This document shows, one piece after another, positions 55,054 through 64,000 of a stretch of 64,000 nt of DNA (position 1 is its first letter; each line of letters begins with the position of its first letter). Source of the DNA: Alternaria dauci (Eukaryota; Ascomycota; Dothideomycetes; Pleosporales; Pleosporaceae). Under the pieces are notes generated by a model. That model made no database searches and was not told where the DNA came from. It saw nothing but the letters and a program-made list of their open reading frames with translations. The stretch lies in the NCBI RefSeq assembly GCF_042100115.1, contig NC_091278.1:2480001-2544000 (forward strand), given 5' to 3'. The translations under genes were made by a program, and so were the position numbers.

Positions 55054-58000
55054 CTACCGCTGATTGAAAAACCAGCTCGTCCTCTTCCCCTTGTTAGCCT
55101 CGCCTCCGTCACCGTCCTGCTTCTGCAGATTACCAATGACAGGAAGAACAGGCCCGTCAGCCACAGGCCCGCCACCTCCACCACGAAGAGGCTTAGCAAT
55201 ACGACTGCCGACGCCGCCGAAACCAGCATAACTGGCGCCGCCAGCGGGGGAGCCGAGACCGCGTGTGGAACCGGCTTTGGCAGATTCAAGACGCTCTTTG
55301 ACGGCTGTGAGTTGGGCTTCGAATCTGTGAGGGAGCTGATTAGTACCAAGACAAAGTAGTGTGAGGAGGGGACTTGTCATACCGGTGATTAGCTGCTGTG
55401 AGCTTCTCCTGCGAATCCTGTAGCAAAGACTCCAAGCTCTGTATCCTCTCATTCCTCGCCATGAGCTTACGCTCAGCAATAGCAACCTCCTTTTTCAAGC
55501 TGCTATTCTGCTCCACCAGCTGTCGCTGAACAACGGTAAGCTGCTCGAGATTCCTTTCGAGGAACATCATCTTCTTCTGCTGCGCGCGGTTGTTGGATGT
55601 ACGGAGCACGTTGTTATATTGCTCGCGCGTCTCGTCTAGTGAGATTTCAAGCTCGACAACCTGTAGTTTATTAGCACGACGTCTGCGATAGATAGTCTCG
55701 ATGATCCACTGACTCGTTCACACCGGTTCTGGAGGTCGCGCATGAGGCTCTTCTTCATGTTGTCAAACTCGGCGATTTGCTGTTGTACGGTCTTGCCGTT
55801 GATGCCGTTTGCGACGCCATTGGCAATGGCGCCGCTCTTGATGCGCTGTTGCAGGCTTTCGTTCTCAGCCTTGAGCTTCTGGTTCTCTTCCAACATGCGT
55901 GCAGTATCCTGCTTGAGGCTCTCCACCAGCTCGAGGTTGCCTTCTTGTCGGGCAGAGTAGGCATCGGCAAGTCGTGCCTTGAGCTCCTCCTTGTCTTGCT
56001 CTGAGAGGTTGCCCTCGAGGAGCTCCTCGTATTGACTCTGCAGGGTTTCGCAGCGTGCTTCGAGTGCCTCGCGACGTTTGGCATATGTGCTATCCTCCTC
56101 GCTGCGTGCAGTAAGGGAGAGCTCGGCCTGTCGTACAATGCCTTGTGTTTCAGCAATCTTCTCCCGAATGTCCTTGATGGCATCAGGAGCAATGGCTTCG
56201 CCAGACGAGCTCATATCGTGAAGTTGGTCTAGCTGCTCAATAATCTTTCGTATCGTTCGCTCGTTGTCGCTGAAGACCTCGCCGCCGAGGTCAAAGCCAG
56301 CCATCATCTGCGCCATGGCTTCAGCCTTCTTCCTCTTCTTCTCATCCATAGCGGCAGACGTCTCCTTGGCGTTCATCTTTGCATCCAGGAGTTGTTGCTT
56401 GACTTCGTCCAGCTCGGCAGTGAGCTCAGAGTTGGCCTCCTTCAGTCCATCCATGGTGATTTGTTGCTCCTTGCTCTCGAACTGGATCTTCTCAACCTGC
56501 ATCCGCATCTCGTTGATTTCCATGGTCATTCGTTCATTCTCCTTGTTTGTCTTAGCGTCCCGTTCCTTGTAGTACTGGAGCTCTTCTTTGGCAGACTTGA
56601 GCTGGTCCTCAGCTTTGGCAAGCTGCGATTCCTTCTCTGCAACCTGATCCTGCAGCTCATTCTCTCTTCGCAAGAAATCGTCCTTCTCGTCCTTGTCTAG
56701 AGGTATACTCGGTGTGCCTGCGCGGTCTAGGTCCATCCGCGAGTCCGGTCGTGGCGTTGGCGTCTCCGAGTTCCTTGTCGCTTCCAGTCTTGACGGCGTT
56801 CCTGGGCGCGGTGCTGCTGCTGATTTCTTGCTTGATGATGAAGGAGCGATTTCCAGAGGGGGCACCCATTTCTCCTTGGGAACAGTTTCTCCTTGACGCC
56901 ACAGCGTCACTTCGCCTTCGAGCGTACCAATGTAGCTCTCAAACGTCGTCATTTGGCCTTGCACCTTCTTGAGCATAGCCTTGAGCTCGGCGGGACTGAG
57001 CTCAGCATTGACCTTGGCCTTGTTCTTGATGGTTTTTGCTCGCATACCGAATCGAAGTGTACCCAGCGTCTCGACATCGTTGTAACTACTTGGCGAACAA
57101 TTGATGATGAGAGTCGTCCGGGAGTTACCACCAAGTGATTCTTGGAGGATACGTGTAAGCTTCGAGTCTCGGTAGGGAATATGTTGTGTTTTGCTGTCGG
57201 TCAAACAGTTGATGACCATGCCCAAGGCGCTCAAACTCTTGTTGATCTTCTTTGCTTCTTCCAAGGTCTGTCCGCTCGCTCCAGTCTTGCCGACCTTCTC
57301 AGAACCGGCCAAATCTACCAAGAAGAGCTGTCCGCTCTTCAAGGAGCCCGTCTCGACGTTCTTTTGGTTGACTGTTATGACAAAGATGGAATGCGATCGC
57401 GAGGATTCGGCGTTCATGTTGGTTGCTGAAACGGCTCGCGCCGATCCACCCCGTCTGAGAACCTCGTAGACTTCTTCCTCACTCGATACGTACACCTCCA
57501 AGAGTCCCTTGACGTACACTCCTCTGTTCTTCTCTTCGTGCACGGGCAGGTTGTCGTTTTGCGGGACCAAGAGATCTCGAATGCGCTCCATGTAGATCTC
57601 CATGTAGCTGACGCGAACCGTGTATTCGATGTTGCTCGGCGAGGCCAGGATGCTTGCAAAGATCTGCTGGATGATACGTGGGATGACACCTTTTCCGACC
57701 TCGTCGTCCATGTCGCTGCCCATCATTGTATACGACTTTCCCGCTCCAGTCTGGCCGTAGGCGAAGACTGTTCCATTGTATCCGTTCAAGATGTCGTCGA
57801 CGGTGGGGCGAATAGAGTAGTCGAAGACATCGGCCTGTTTGGAGTTCATGTCGAAGACGCGATCAAAGGTAAAGGCCCCAGAGGCCTCTTTCGACTACAC
57901 ACATGGTGTCAGTGACTCTTCTTAGCTCGTTTTGGAGATGTCCCTCATGAATCTGGCATGCCGTACCTGGATCGTACATGTGTCGTCGTTTTTGAACTCA

Positions 58001-58169
58001 ACAATAGGCTCTCCGCCGCTGGCTATCTCGATCTTGTTCTGCGGGCGGAACCGCGCCACCACTGCATTGTCCTACAGTCAGTACTCGGCATTCGTTGAAA
58101 TGGCCCATATCCCGCATGCGGCGCACCTTTGATTGTATTGGAGCCCCTGTCGCCCATTTTGTTAGCCAT
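55054..58169 (-). CDS. Conventional kinesin (kinesin-1) heavy chain
   Basis: Plus-end microtubule motor for hyphal transport. Five exons (58169-58127, 58061-57967, 57894-55714, 55660-55383, 55324-55054) give 955 residues, all junctions in phase. Exon 1 encodes only 14 residues; splicing restores NTIKVVARFRPQNKIE, the start of the motor. P-loop GQTGAGKS is near 93-100. Switch I NAESSRSHSIF and switch II DLAGSEKVGKTG follow, and the neck linker region ends near residue 330. A Ser/Pro-rich linker precedes a long coiled-coil stalk with conserved tail coils (VVELEISLDETREQYNNVLR). The Gly-rich end GGGGGPVADGPVLPVIGN is typical of fungal kinesin-1 tails that lack light chains. Its length is near the 928 residues of the Neurospora protein. 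Confidence 0.93.
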
Positions 58170-59014
58170 GTCTCTCACCCCTCTTTCGCCGGTATCGCCA
58201 GAGCTACTCACGACATGGTTGCTGGGGGTTCAGGCGTTGCGGCCCAGAGGCCTCGCTCTGTTTGCTGCTCTCGCGCTTTGGGTGCAGGTGTTGCTGCAGC
58301 CCCAACGGGAGGCTATGTTGTGGTACCGTCACGTCCCTGACTGTCTCGGCGCGTGGAGGTGGGTAATTACAGGCCCCGCTATGGTTAAGGGGAAGTGATG
58401 AAACGCCCACGGAGGCCGTCTCGGTGCACACGGGGAAGCGCAAGCGAATCGCGCCAGAACAAAGTAATAGGGCAGCAGTACGAGGGCGCGCGGTGAGGGA
58501 GTCGATGTTTGTGTTGAAGCCGGCCTATTGCAGAGGTGCAGGCTTCGGCGTGTGTTGATACGTCGGCCAGGGTCTGCATGCCCATAGCGCGCCTGCCTCC
58601 TCCCCGCAGCCACCGGCTGTGACGCACGTCAACCTGACCTGGAGCACGCTTGGGCATGCGAATCTTCGCTTACGGCCAGCTCTTTGTCTGGTCTGCTTGC
58701 ATCTGCTCACGTCGTTGCATCAATCACGGAAGCATGCGGCTCTGCGCTGATTGCACCCAAGACAACCAATCCGGGAATCCCTGCATTAGTGGACCGACAA
58801 AGACACGGGGCATCGGTGAATGACTCCAACAAAAACAGACGTATATTAGCCACGCCGCTGAAACATATCAACCGTCAATCCAAACGCCACGCTGGAAAAG
58901 CTCGAGGTCAAAGCCACTGAGCTGCCAGTAACAGATATGACATTGTCCTTGTCCCGAAATAACTCCATCCCATGCCGTCGTAACGTGATGTTCATGCTTG
59001 CATCCTCCCCACCC
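58170..59014. other. Intergenic, no gene recognised
   Basis: Promoter region of kinesin and 3' flank of RAD6. Overlapping open frames on both strands lack recognisable character. Confidence 0.5.
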
Positions 59015-59749
59015 TCAATCCTCCCAGCTCTTCTCCACTGTCTCGCGGACACGCTTGGTGTACTCCTTGCGGTTCTCTTTGTACAGGTTCGACGCCTCGA
59101 CGTTGGCCGGAGACGATGTGTTTGGGTCGTTTAGCAAACTGCGCTTGTCAGTACATGTCCCGCACCACATACTCATCATCCAGCCATCGCCCCCCGTCTG
59201 ACGTACCTCTGAATACTTGTCAAGATAGCCGCGACATCGTACGTGGGCGACCATCGGTTTTGGAGAATGTCCAAGCAAAGCTCGCCAGTCCCGTATACGT
59301 TCGGGTGGAACATCTGGCTAATAAACTTGACGCCCGGCGGCTTGTTGGGGTACGCTTCTTCGAAATGCATGATAAGGCGGAACGTTCCATCCTCAAACGG
59401 CGTGTCTGCAGGGCCGATGATGACTGCATTCCTGTATCTGTGTGTCAGCATCGAAGCTCAGAGTGTGTATTGATGCCGCTGCCGCATGTTCCAACGCCGG
59501 AAGTGGCCTCATGCTCGCTATGCTCGAGGTCGCGTGCGGGGTGGATGCGGTGAGGCGTACCAGGTCATAACATTATCCGCAACTGGAGATGCAGAGACGC
59601 CGGCGGGAGGGTCAGTTTGCATGCGCTGTGCTTATCGTCAGTTGTGTGCTCTCCTATACGTGTTTCGCAAGCATCCAGGGCTTGCTGTGCTTGCACTATC
59701 GGCATACCTTGAAGTCGCGCATCAAGCGGCGGCGGGCTGCAGTAGACAT
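59015..59749 (-). CDS. RAD6: Ubiquitin-conjugating enzyme E2 Rad6/Ubc2
   Basis: Four exons (59749-59708, 59625-59561, 59431-59207, 59138-59015) encode exactly 151 residues, the usual length of fungal Rad6; introns are 82, 129 and 68 nt and in phase. The protein opens [19 protein letters not shown] and has [20 protein letters not shown], with catalytic Cys88. It ends [12 protein letters not shown] with no polyacidic tail, unlike the budding-yeast enzyme. Rad6 with Rad18 ubiquitinates PCNA for damage tolerance, with Bre1 it ubiquitinates histone H2B, and with Ubr1 it serves the N-degron pathway. The 42-nt first exon and multi-exon layout are conserved in filamentous fungi. The sequence is intact. 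Confidence 0.96.
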
Positions 59750-60389
59750 GATGATGCGTGGGTGATGAACAAAGCTCGAGGACGTGGTTGAACGGGGGCA
59801 GAGGTCTGGTTGTGTGAGGACGTCGTCTTTGTAGCTGTGACTGAGGTTGGTGTTGCACCGACTTGGTTACAGGCGTCACTGGCACCTTCCGCCATCGGTC
59901 TCACTCGGCTTGTGGAGGCGAACGCCACCTCACGTGTAGGTGAAACCTAGCTTATCGCAGCCTTCCAATCGTGCTCCTCGCGACTACCTCTCCCCTCTTC
60001 CGTATATCACAACACTCGAGTCAACATTCCAAAACGTAGCAAGTTCCATTTTCATGCATCAAGGTAAAGATGCTTTATTCATTTTCCGATTTCATAACTG
60101 TTAGAGATAACCGTCCCCATCATCGTCTGTGTCTCGCTAAAATGATACGCCTTCAGATGCTCCCAAACACCGTCAATACGACTCATTCTGATATGCAGTA
60201 TGCAGAACACTTGATAGTACACACCTCGCATCGTAAAGTCATAACGCCATGAGCCGCTAAAAAAAAAGAAGACATATGACGAGAAGATGCTACTAAGCAG
60301 TCAAAAGGTTGGAGACATCCAGCACCAGTAGCAATACAAATTGGTCGAAGAAGGAAACCGTCATGTGCGCTCAACAAGGAAGCACACCC
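59750..60389. other. Intergenic region
   Basis: RAD6 promoter side and 3' flank of the sulfatase gene. A CACGTG E-box lies near 59932-59937. No gene is seen. Confidence 0.5.
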
Positions 60390-62333
60390 TTACTGGCCAT
60401 TGGCTCCAGCGAGACCATGATGGGTTGCTGAAGCTGACTTCTCGCGGCCCAGATAATCCACAATCGGGAAACGGGCGCGGCGTTCAAGCTCATCTAGAGG
60501 AATGTGCGAACGGATGAAGCGGTCCCTATCATTGGCCGGCGGCTGGTAGTCCCAGGACTCCTTGCGGCCAATCTTCAACGCACTGCAAGCAAGCTGGCGC
60601 ATGCGCTGGCTTCGCAGAACATCGTTGTGGATAGTCTTAAAATCCCACTTTTCGCGCGCCTCGGCCTCAAACTTGGCTAGCATCTTCTGGTTCTGAGGCT
60701 CTGTCGAGGTGGCAAGGTCTTGCAGCTCTTGCGGATCTTCCACAAGATTGTAGAGTTGTGGGCCGTCTGCAAGAGAGTAGGTGAACTTCCACTGGTTGCG
60801 ACGGATCATGTACGTGGGAGTAACGGTGCCCTCGCCCATGTACTCGCCAAAAACCTCGTCCTTGCCTGGCTTGTCTGAGACAAGGTAGCTGTGAAGACTG
60901 GAGCCGTCCAGTGGAAGACGCTCGTCGACGTGTCCACCCGCTAGGTCAACAAAAGTCGGTAAGAGATCCATGGTGGAAACCGACTCGTTCACCTTCTTCG
61001 GTGCAATGTTGGGTCCGTTGATAATCATCGGTACTCGTGCGCTGTTCTCGTACCAGCTCATCTTGTACCACAAGCTCCTCTCGCCAAGCATGTCACCATG
61101 GTCTCCGGAAAAGACAATAATCGTGTCCTTGTCTAGTTTGCAGTTCTTGAGGAGCCTGACAAGCTTGCCAACCTGGTCGTCGACAAAGCTGCAAGCAGCA
61201 AAGTAGGCGCGGCGGGCGCGGATCTTGGCCTCATCCGGGACAGGGTTGTCCCACAGATCAATGGTCTTGAGCAGGCGCTTGGAGTGCGAGTCTTGGTCCT
61301 CTTGTGCAATCTCAACCTTGGGCAAAGGAATATCGACGCCCTCGTACCTATCCCAGTACTCCTGGATCATGGTATAAGGGTCGTGCGGGTGAGTCAAAGA
61401 GATAGTCAAAGCGAAAGGTCGCCGAGTCTCGGGGTCTGATCGGACGTAATCGTAAAGGTACTGTTGGGCCTGAAGGTATGTGTGAGTAAGATTTCCTTTA
61501 CTTGAGTGCGAACTTCTTACCTTGTGCATAACATCCTCATCATAGTCGAGCTGGTTGGATCGCACACAAGGTCCGGCTTGCATGACCGAAGACATGTTGT
61601 GGTACCACTCCTGGCGCTCCTCTGGCTTGTCCCAGTTGACCGACCATCCAAGATCGCCAGGGTAGATGTCAGAGGTGAGTCGGTGCTCAAATCCGTGCAG
61701 CTGATCAGGACCAATAAAGTGCATCTTTCCTGCGAGCGCAGTCTCGTAGCCTTCTCGGCGGAGATAGTGGGCGTAGGTAGGAATCTCTGGGCCTAAGATG
61801 GAAGCGTTATCGTATCCGCCAATCTTGGACGGCAGCTGGCCGCTGCACATGGTGAACCTAGACGGCGCACACAAGGGTGAGTTGCAGTAAGCGCTTGCAA
61901 AGTTGACACCAGTCCTGGCAAGCTCATCAAGATGAGGTGTCTTGATAACTGACTCTGGATCGTTGAACTTTAGCATGGGTGCAGCCATCTGATCGGCCAT
62001 AATGTACAAGATGTTGGGGCGCTTTCCATCTCCCAAAGTGCGAGCCTTAGATGCATAGCTTTCAGATTGCTGACGAAGAGCCTGTGCAGAGATGAAATCG
62101 CGTCCGTCTTGAAGAGCATCTGAGACCCCATTGCCAGACGAATAGCCATTACTGCCGTTGACATGGCCGTTACCATTGCCGTTCATAGCGGTGGAAGAAA
62201 AAGAAAATCCGTCACCGGCAGGAGCCTGGGCGTCCTTGAGTGAGACACTCCCGTTGTGGCGAGAGAGTTGCTTGACAGCGTGGACATGAGATGTGGGCGG
62301 CGACTCTGGCTCTAGCAAGAGACTAGGTGCCAT
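60390..62333 (-). CDS. Choline-sulfatase-like arylsulfatase
   Basis: Hydrolyses sulfate esters, in this family choline-O-sulfate, giving choline and sulfate. Two exons (62333-61521 and 61469-60390) give 630 residues. The 51-nt intron (GTAAGA to TTCAG) is a multiple of three and stop-free, so it can be missed; removing it gives DEDVMHKAQQYLYDYV, the family pattern. KRPNILYIMADQ (about 104) opens the sulfatase fold. CAPSR (Cys155) is the formylglycine site. ISLTHPHDPYTM, FSGDHGDMLGE and WYENSARVPMII follow. The first 100 residues form an unusual low-complexity extension with Asn-Gly repeats before the enzyme proper. There is no signal peptide, so it is probably cytosolic and used for sulfur or osmolyte turnover. 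Confidence 0.9.
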   Translation of the reverse strand: MAPSLLLEPESPPTSHVHAVKQLSRHNGSVSLKDAQAPAGDGFSFSSTAMNGNGNGHVNGSNGYSSGNGVSDALQDGRDFISAQALRQQSESYASKARTLGDGKRPNILYIMADQMAAPMLKFNDPESVIKTPHLDELARTGVNFASAYCNSPLCAPSRFTMCSGQLPSKIGGYDNASILGPEIPTYAHYLRREGYETALAGKMHFIGPDQLHGFEHRLTSDIYPGDLGWSVNWDKPEERQEWYHNMSSVMQAGPCVRSNQLDYDEDVMHKVRSSHSSKGNLTHTYLQAQQYLYDYVRSDPETRRPFALTISLTHPHDPYTMIQEYWDRYEGVDIPLPKVEIAQEDQDSHSKRLLKTIDLWDNPVPDEAKIRARRAYFAACSFVDDQVGKLVRLLKNCKLDKDTIIVFSGDHGDMLGERSLWYKMSWYENSARVPMIINGPNIAPKKVNESVSTMDLLPTFVDLAGGHVDERLPLDGSSLHSYLVSDKPGKDEVFGEYMGEGTVTPTYMIRRNQWKFTYSLADGPQLYNLVEDPQELQDLATSTEPQNQKMLAKFEAEAREKWDFKTIHNDVLRSQRMRQLACSALKIGRKESWDYQPPANDRDRFIRSHIPLDELERRARFPIVDYLGREKSASATHHGLAGANGQ

Positions 62334-64000
62334 TCTGTGGTGGCAGTGGGTGGAATACGCAATGTGGTATCTTGGGCTGGCTGGACAGTGAAGCGATTAT
62401 TGCTTCGATCAAGTGGCTGAGAATGGGTGAGGGCAGGAAGGAAACTTTGTGGTGTGCAATCTTTTTTGGAGTGAGGGCACGAGCTATTTTATGGATAGGA
62501 TAGGCGACGCCCCGAAAAGCACTCGGCCGCACAGTGCATGTGGGGAAGGCGCAACCCTGGGCGACGCATCTTACAATAACTTGGGTGGTGACTACCACGG
62601 GCAGCGGTCACGCAATCCACGCTCCAATCACGCCTGGCCTAGCGCACGTGCGATGGCGAAATCACACCTTCTGCCTTCCTCTGTGAATAAGCTCCAACAC
62701 ACCGCCCTGCCATCAGAAGGCCCGACGGTCCGCACCTCGATCTTTTCTAGCATCAACAAGTACGTCTCATCGAGCACGCCATCTGTCCTGCGTCAACATA
62801 TTACTAGAGTACGTAGCCACCATTGAGCAGTGCTCCGTAATCTTCCATTTCGCTCCGGATATTACTACGCTGCTTTGTTTGTATGACATTCGACCCATTT
62901 CTTCCCACTTGCATGTGCATGTGCAGAAGAGAGTACAGCAGGTATGCCCATCGCTACTAGCGCATGCATTGTCACTGTGAGTGGCCCGCTCTGGGAAAAG
63001 CGACCATGGTCGGGATTGACATTGACACAGGGCTTCTATGCAGCACAGTCGATCCAATCAGTGCCAAGAAGAAGCCGGGCATACTGTTTGTTTCAGACTG
63101 TGAGCGCGTGAGGAAGCTGGAAGGAGCTTGGGAAAAAGCAGGCTTGGCAGGCCATACCTTAGCGCAGGGGTCTAGTCGCTCCTCATGCTCGACTCCTCCC
63201 GTCTCCGCGCACGCATCTCGACGATATTCAGCCATGCTTTACCGTAGTCATTTTTCAAGCTACCGCCACACCGTCCTTGCAGTCGCCGTCTCGTCGGCCA
63301 ATAGTTCGGAACATCGCTCATAGAGCCGTGGCTGTCTGCCATACCAACATTGCAGACCCCAAGGCTCCACCGGCATACACTTTCGCGATCGGATCATACG
63401 GTGACCGGAGCGTAGCGGAATGTCCACATGTTTCTGCAGATTCCACCGTCATTGGAGTCCTGCGTCGAGCTAGCCGGAACGAGAGATATTCTGTTCCGTT
63501 GGCGAATCAAGACTATCGCAGCCACGGCCTACGGATAGCGCGCTGCAGCGTCCAACGACACCTGCATACATGCGGCTCTCTGAGGATTTGCTGACACTAA
63601 GTTTTTAACTTTTCCGCAGGATTCACAAAACACGACGTGAATATGCGAAAAGCTTCGTCGCACCTTCTGTGCCCTAGTCGGCAAAACTTCTCTCAAACCG
63701 CTCAAGCAGCCATGAGCTGGCGCTGACTGCCAAGGAGTGCTTTACACGTCGTATCAGTCACGGCCAAATTTCAAGATGTCTCGTGCTACATGCGATGCTC
63801 GGTAAGGGATGTGCAGGGGCAAGGGTAGTGTCGGAGCATATCCATCGTGTCCACACCCCAGATGCACCTCTCTCCACGCGATGAGCTTATCCCTTGAGTC
63901 GAGGGCTAGATCGCGGTACCTTCCTATATTGTTGCAACCTTCAGCGATGGTTTTCGCTGCCAGAATACTGCCAAATGTTTATTCTCCATCCAAATGGTGG
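62334..64000. other. Intergenic to window end, no gene recognised
   Basis: The 5' flank of the sulfatase gene is followed by 1.5 kb in which open frames of up to 125 codons show no motif, signal peptide or splice pattern I can support. A gene running off the right edge cannot be excluded. Confidence 0.5.

Overview
The window is nuclear DNA of a filamentous ascomycete (Pezizomycotina). Genes are separated by 0.2-1.7 kb and carry short introns (46-129 nt, mostly 48-60) with GT-AG ends and CTAAC/CTGAC-type branch sites. Gene content is fungal: Kar5, HUL4, Clr5, HET, TRI12-type MFS and DUF3602 families. The style fits Dothideomycetes (Pleosporales), but that placement is inference. I rebuilt 26 protein-coding genes with exon junctions checked for phase, plus one decayed coding stretch. 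I found no rRNA, tRNA, CRISPR array or intact transposon.

Layout. 1.5-9.3 kb: DPB2 (DNA polymerase epsilon subunit B) diverges from a NASP/Hif1-type histone chaperone over a 255-bp promoter with two ACGCGT boxes. A Clr5-domain/zinc-finger protein, a tiny spliced single-pass membrane protein and a CUE-domain protein follow. 10.3-16.4 kb is an accessory stretch: an MFS sugar transporter, an EamA-type transporter and a tandem pair of small secreted paralogues with matching intron positions and a shared promoter block. 17.4-27.2 kb: a Rad5/Uls1-type SNF2 ATPase, a HET-domain protein, a decayed reading frame and a secreted FAD-linked oxidase. 28.0-45.7 kb is a housekeeping block: mitochondrial L6, Kar5-like nuclear-fusion protein, RIC8, RIF1 (with N-terminal PP1-docking motifs), REI1 and the HECT ligase HUL4. 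46.6-62.3 kb: a DUF3602 protein, a gamma-glutamyltranspeptidase-like enzyme divergent from mitochondrial release factor 1 across a perfect inverted repeat, a TRI12-like MFS transporter, conventional kinesin, RAD6 and a choline-sulfatase-like enzyme. The last 1.7 kb shows no recognisable gene.

Together the core genes concern replication and chromatin (DPB2, NASP, SNF2, RIF1, RAD6), translation (L6, MRF1, REI1), and signalling and transport (RIC8, kinesin). The accessory genes concern uptake, secretion and non-self recognition. The items most worth a second look are the paired secreted genes with their promoter block, the small spliced membrane protein, the inverted repeat upstream of MRF1, and the pseudogene beside the HET gene.
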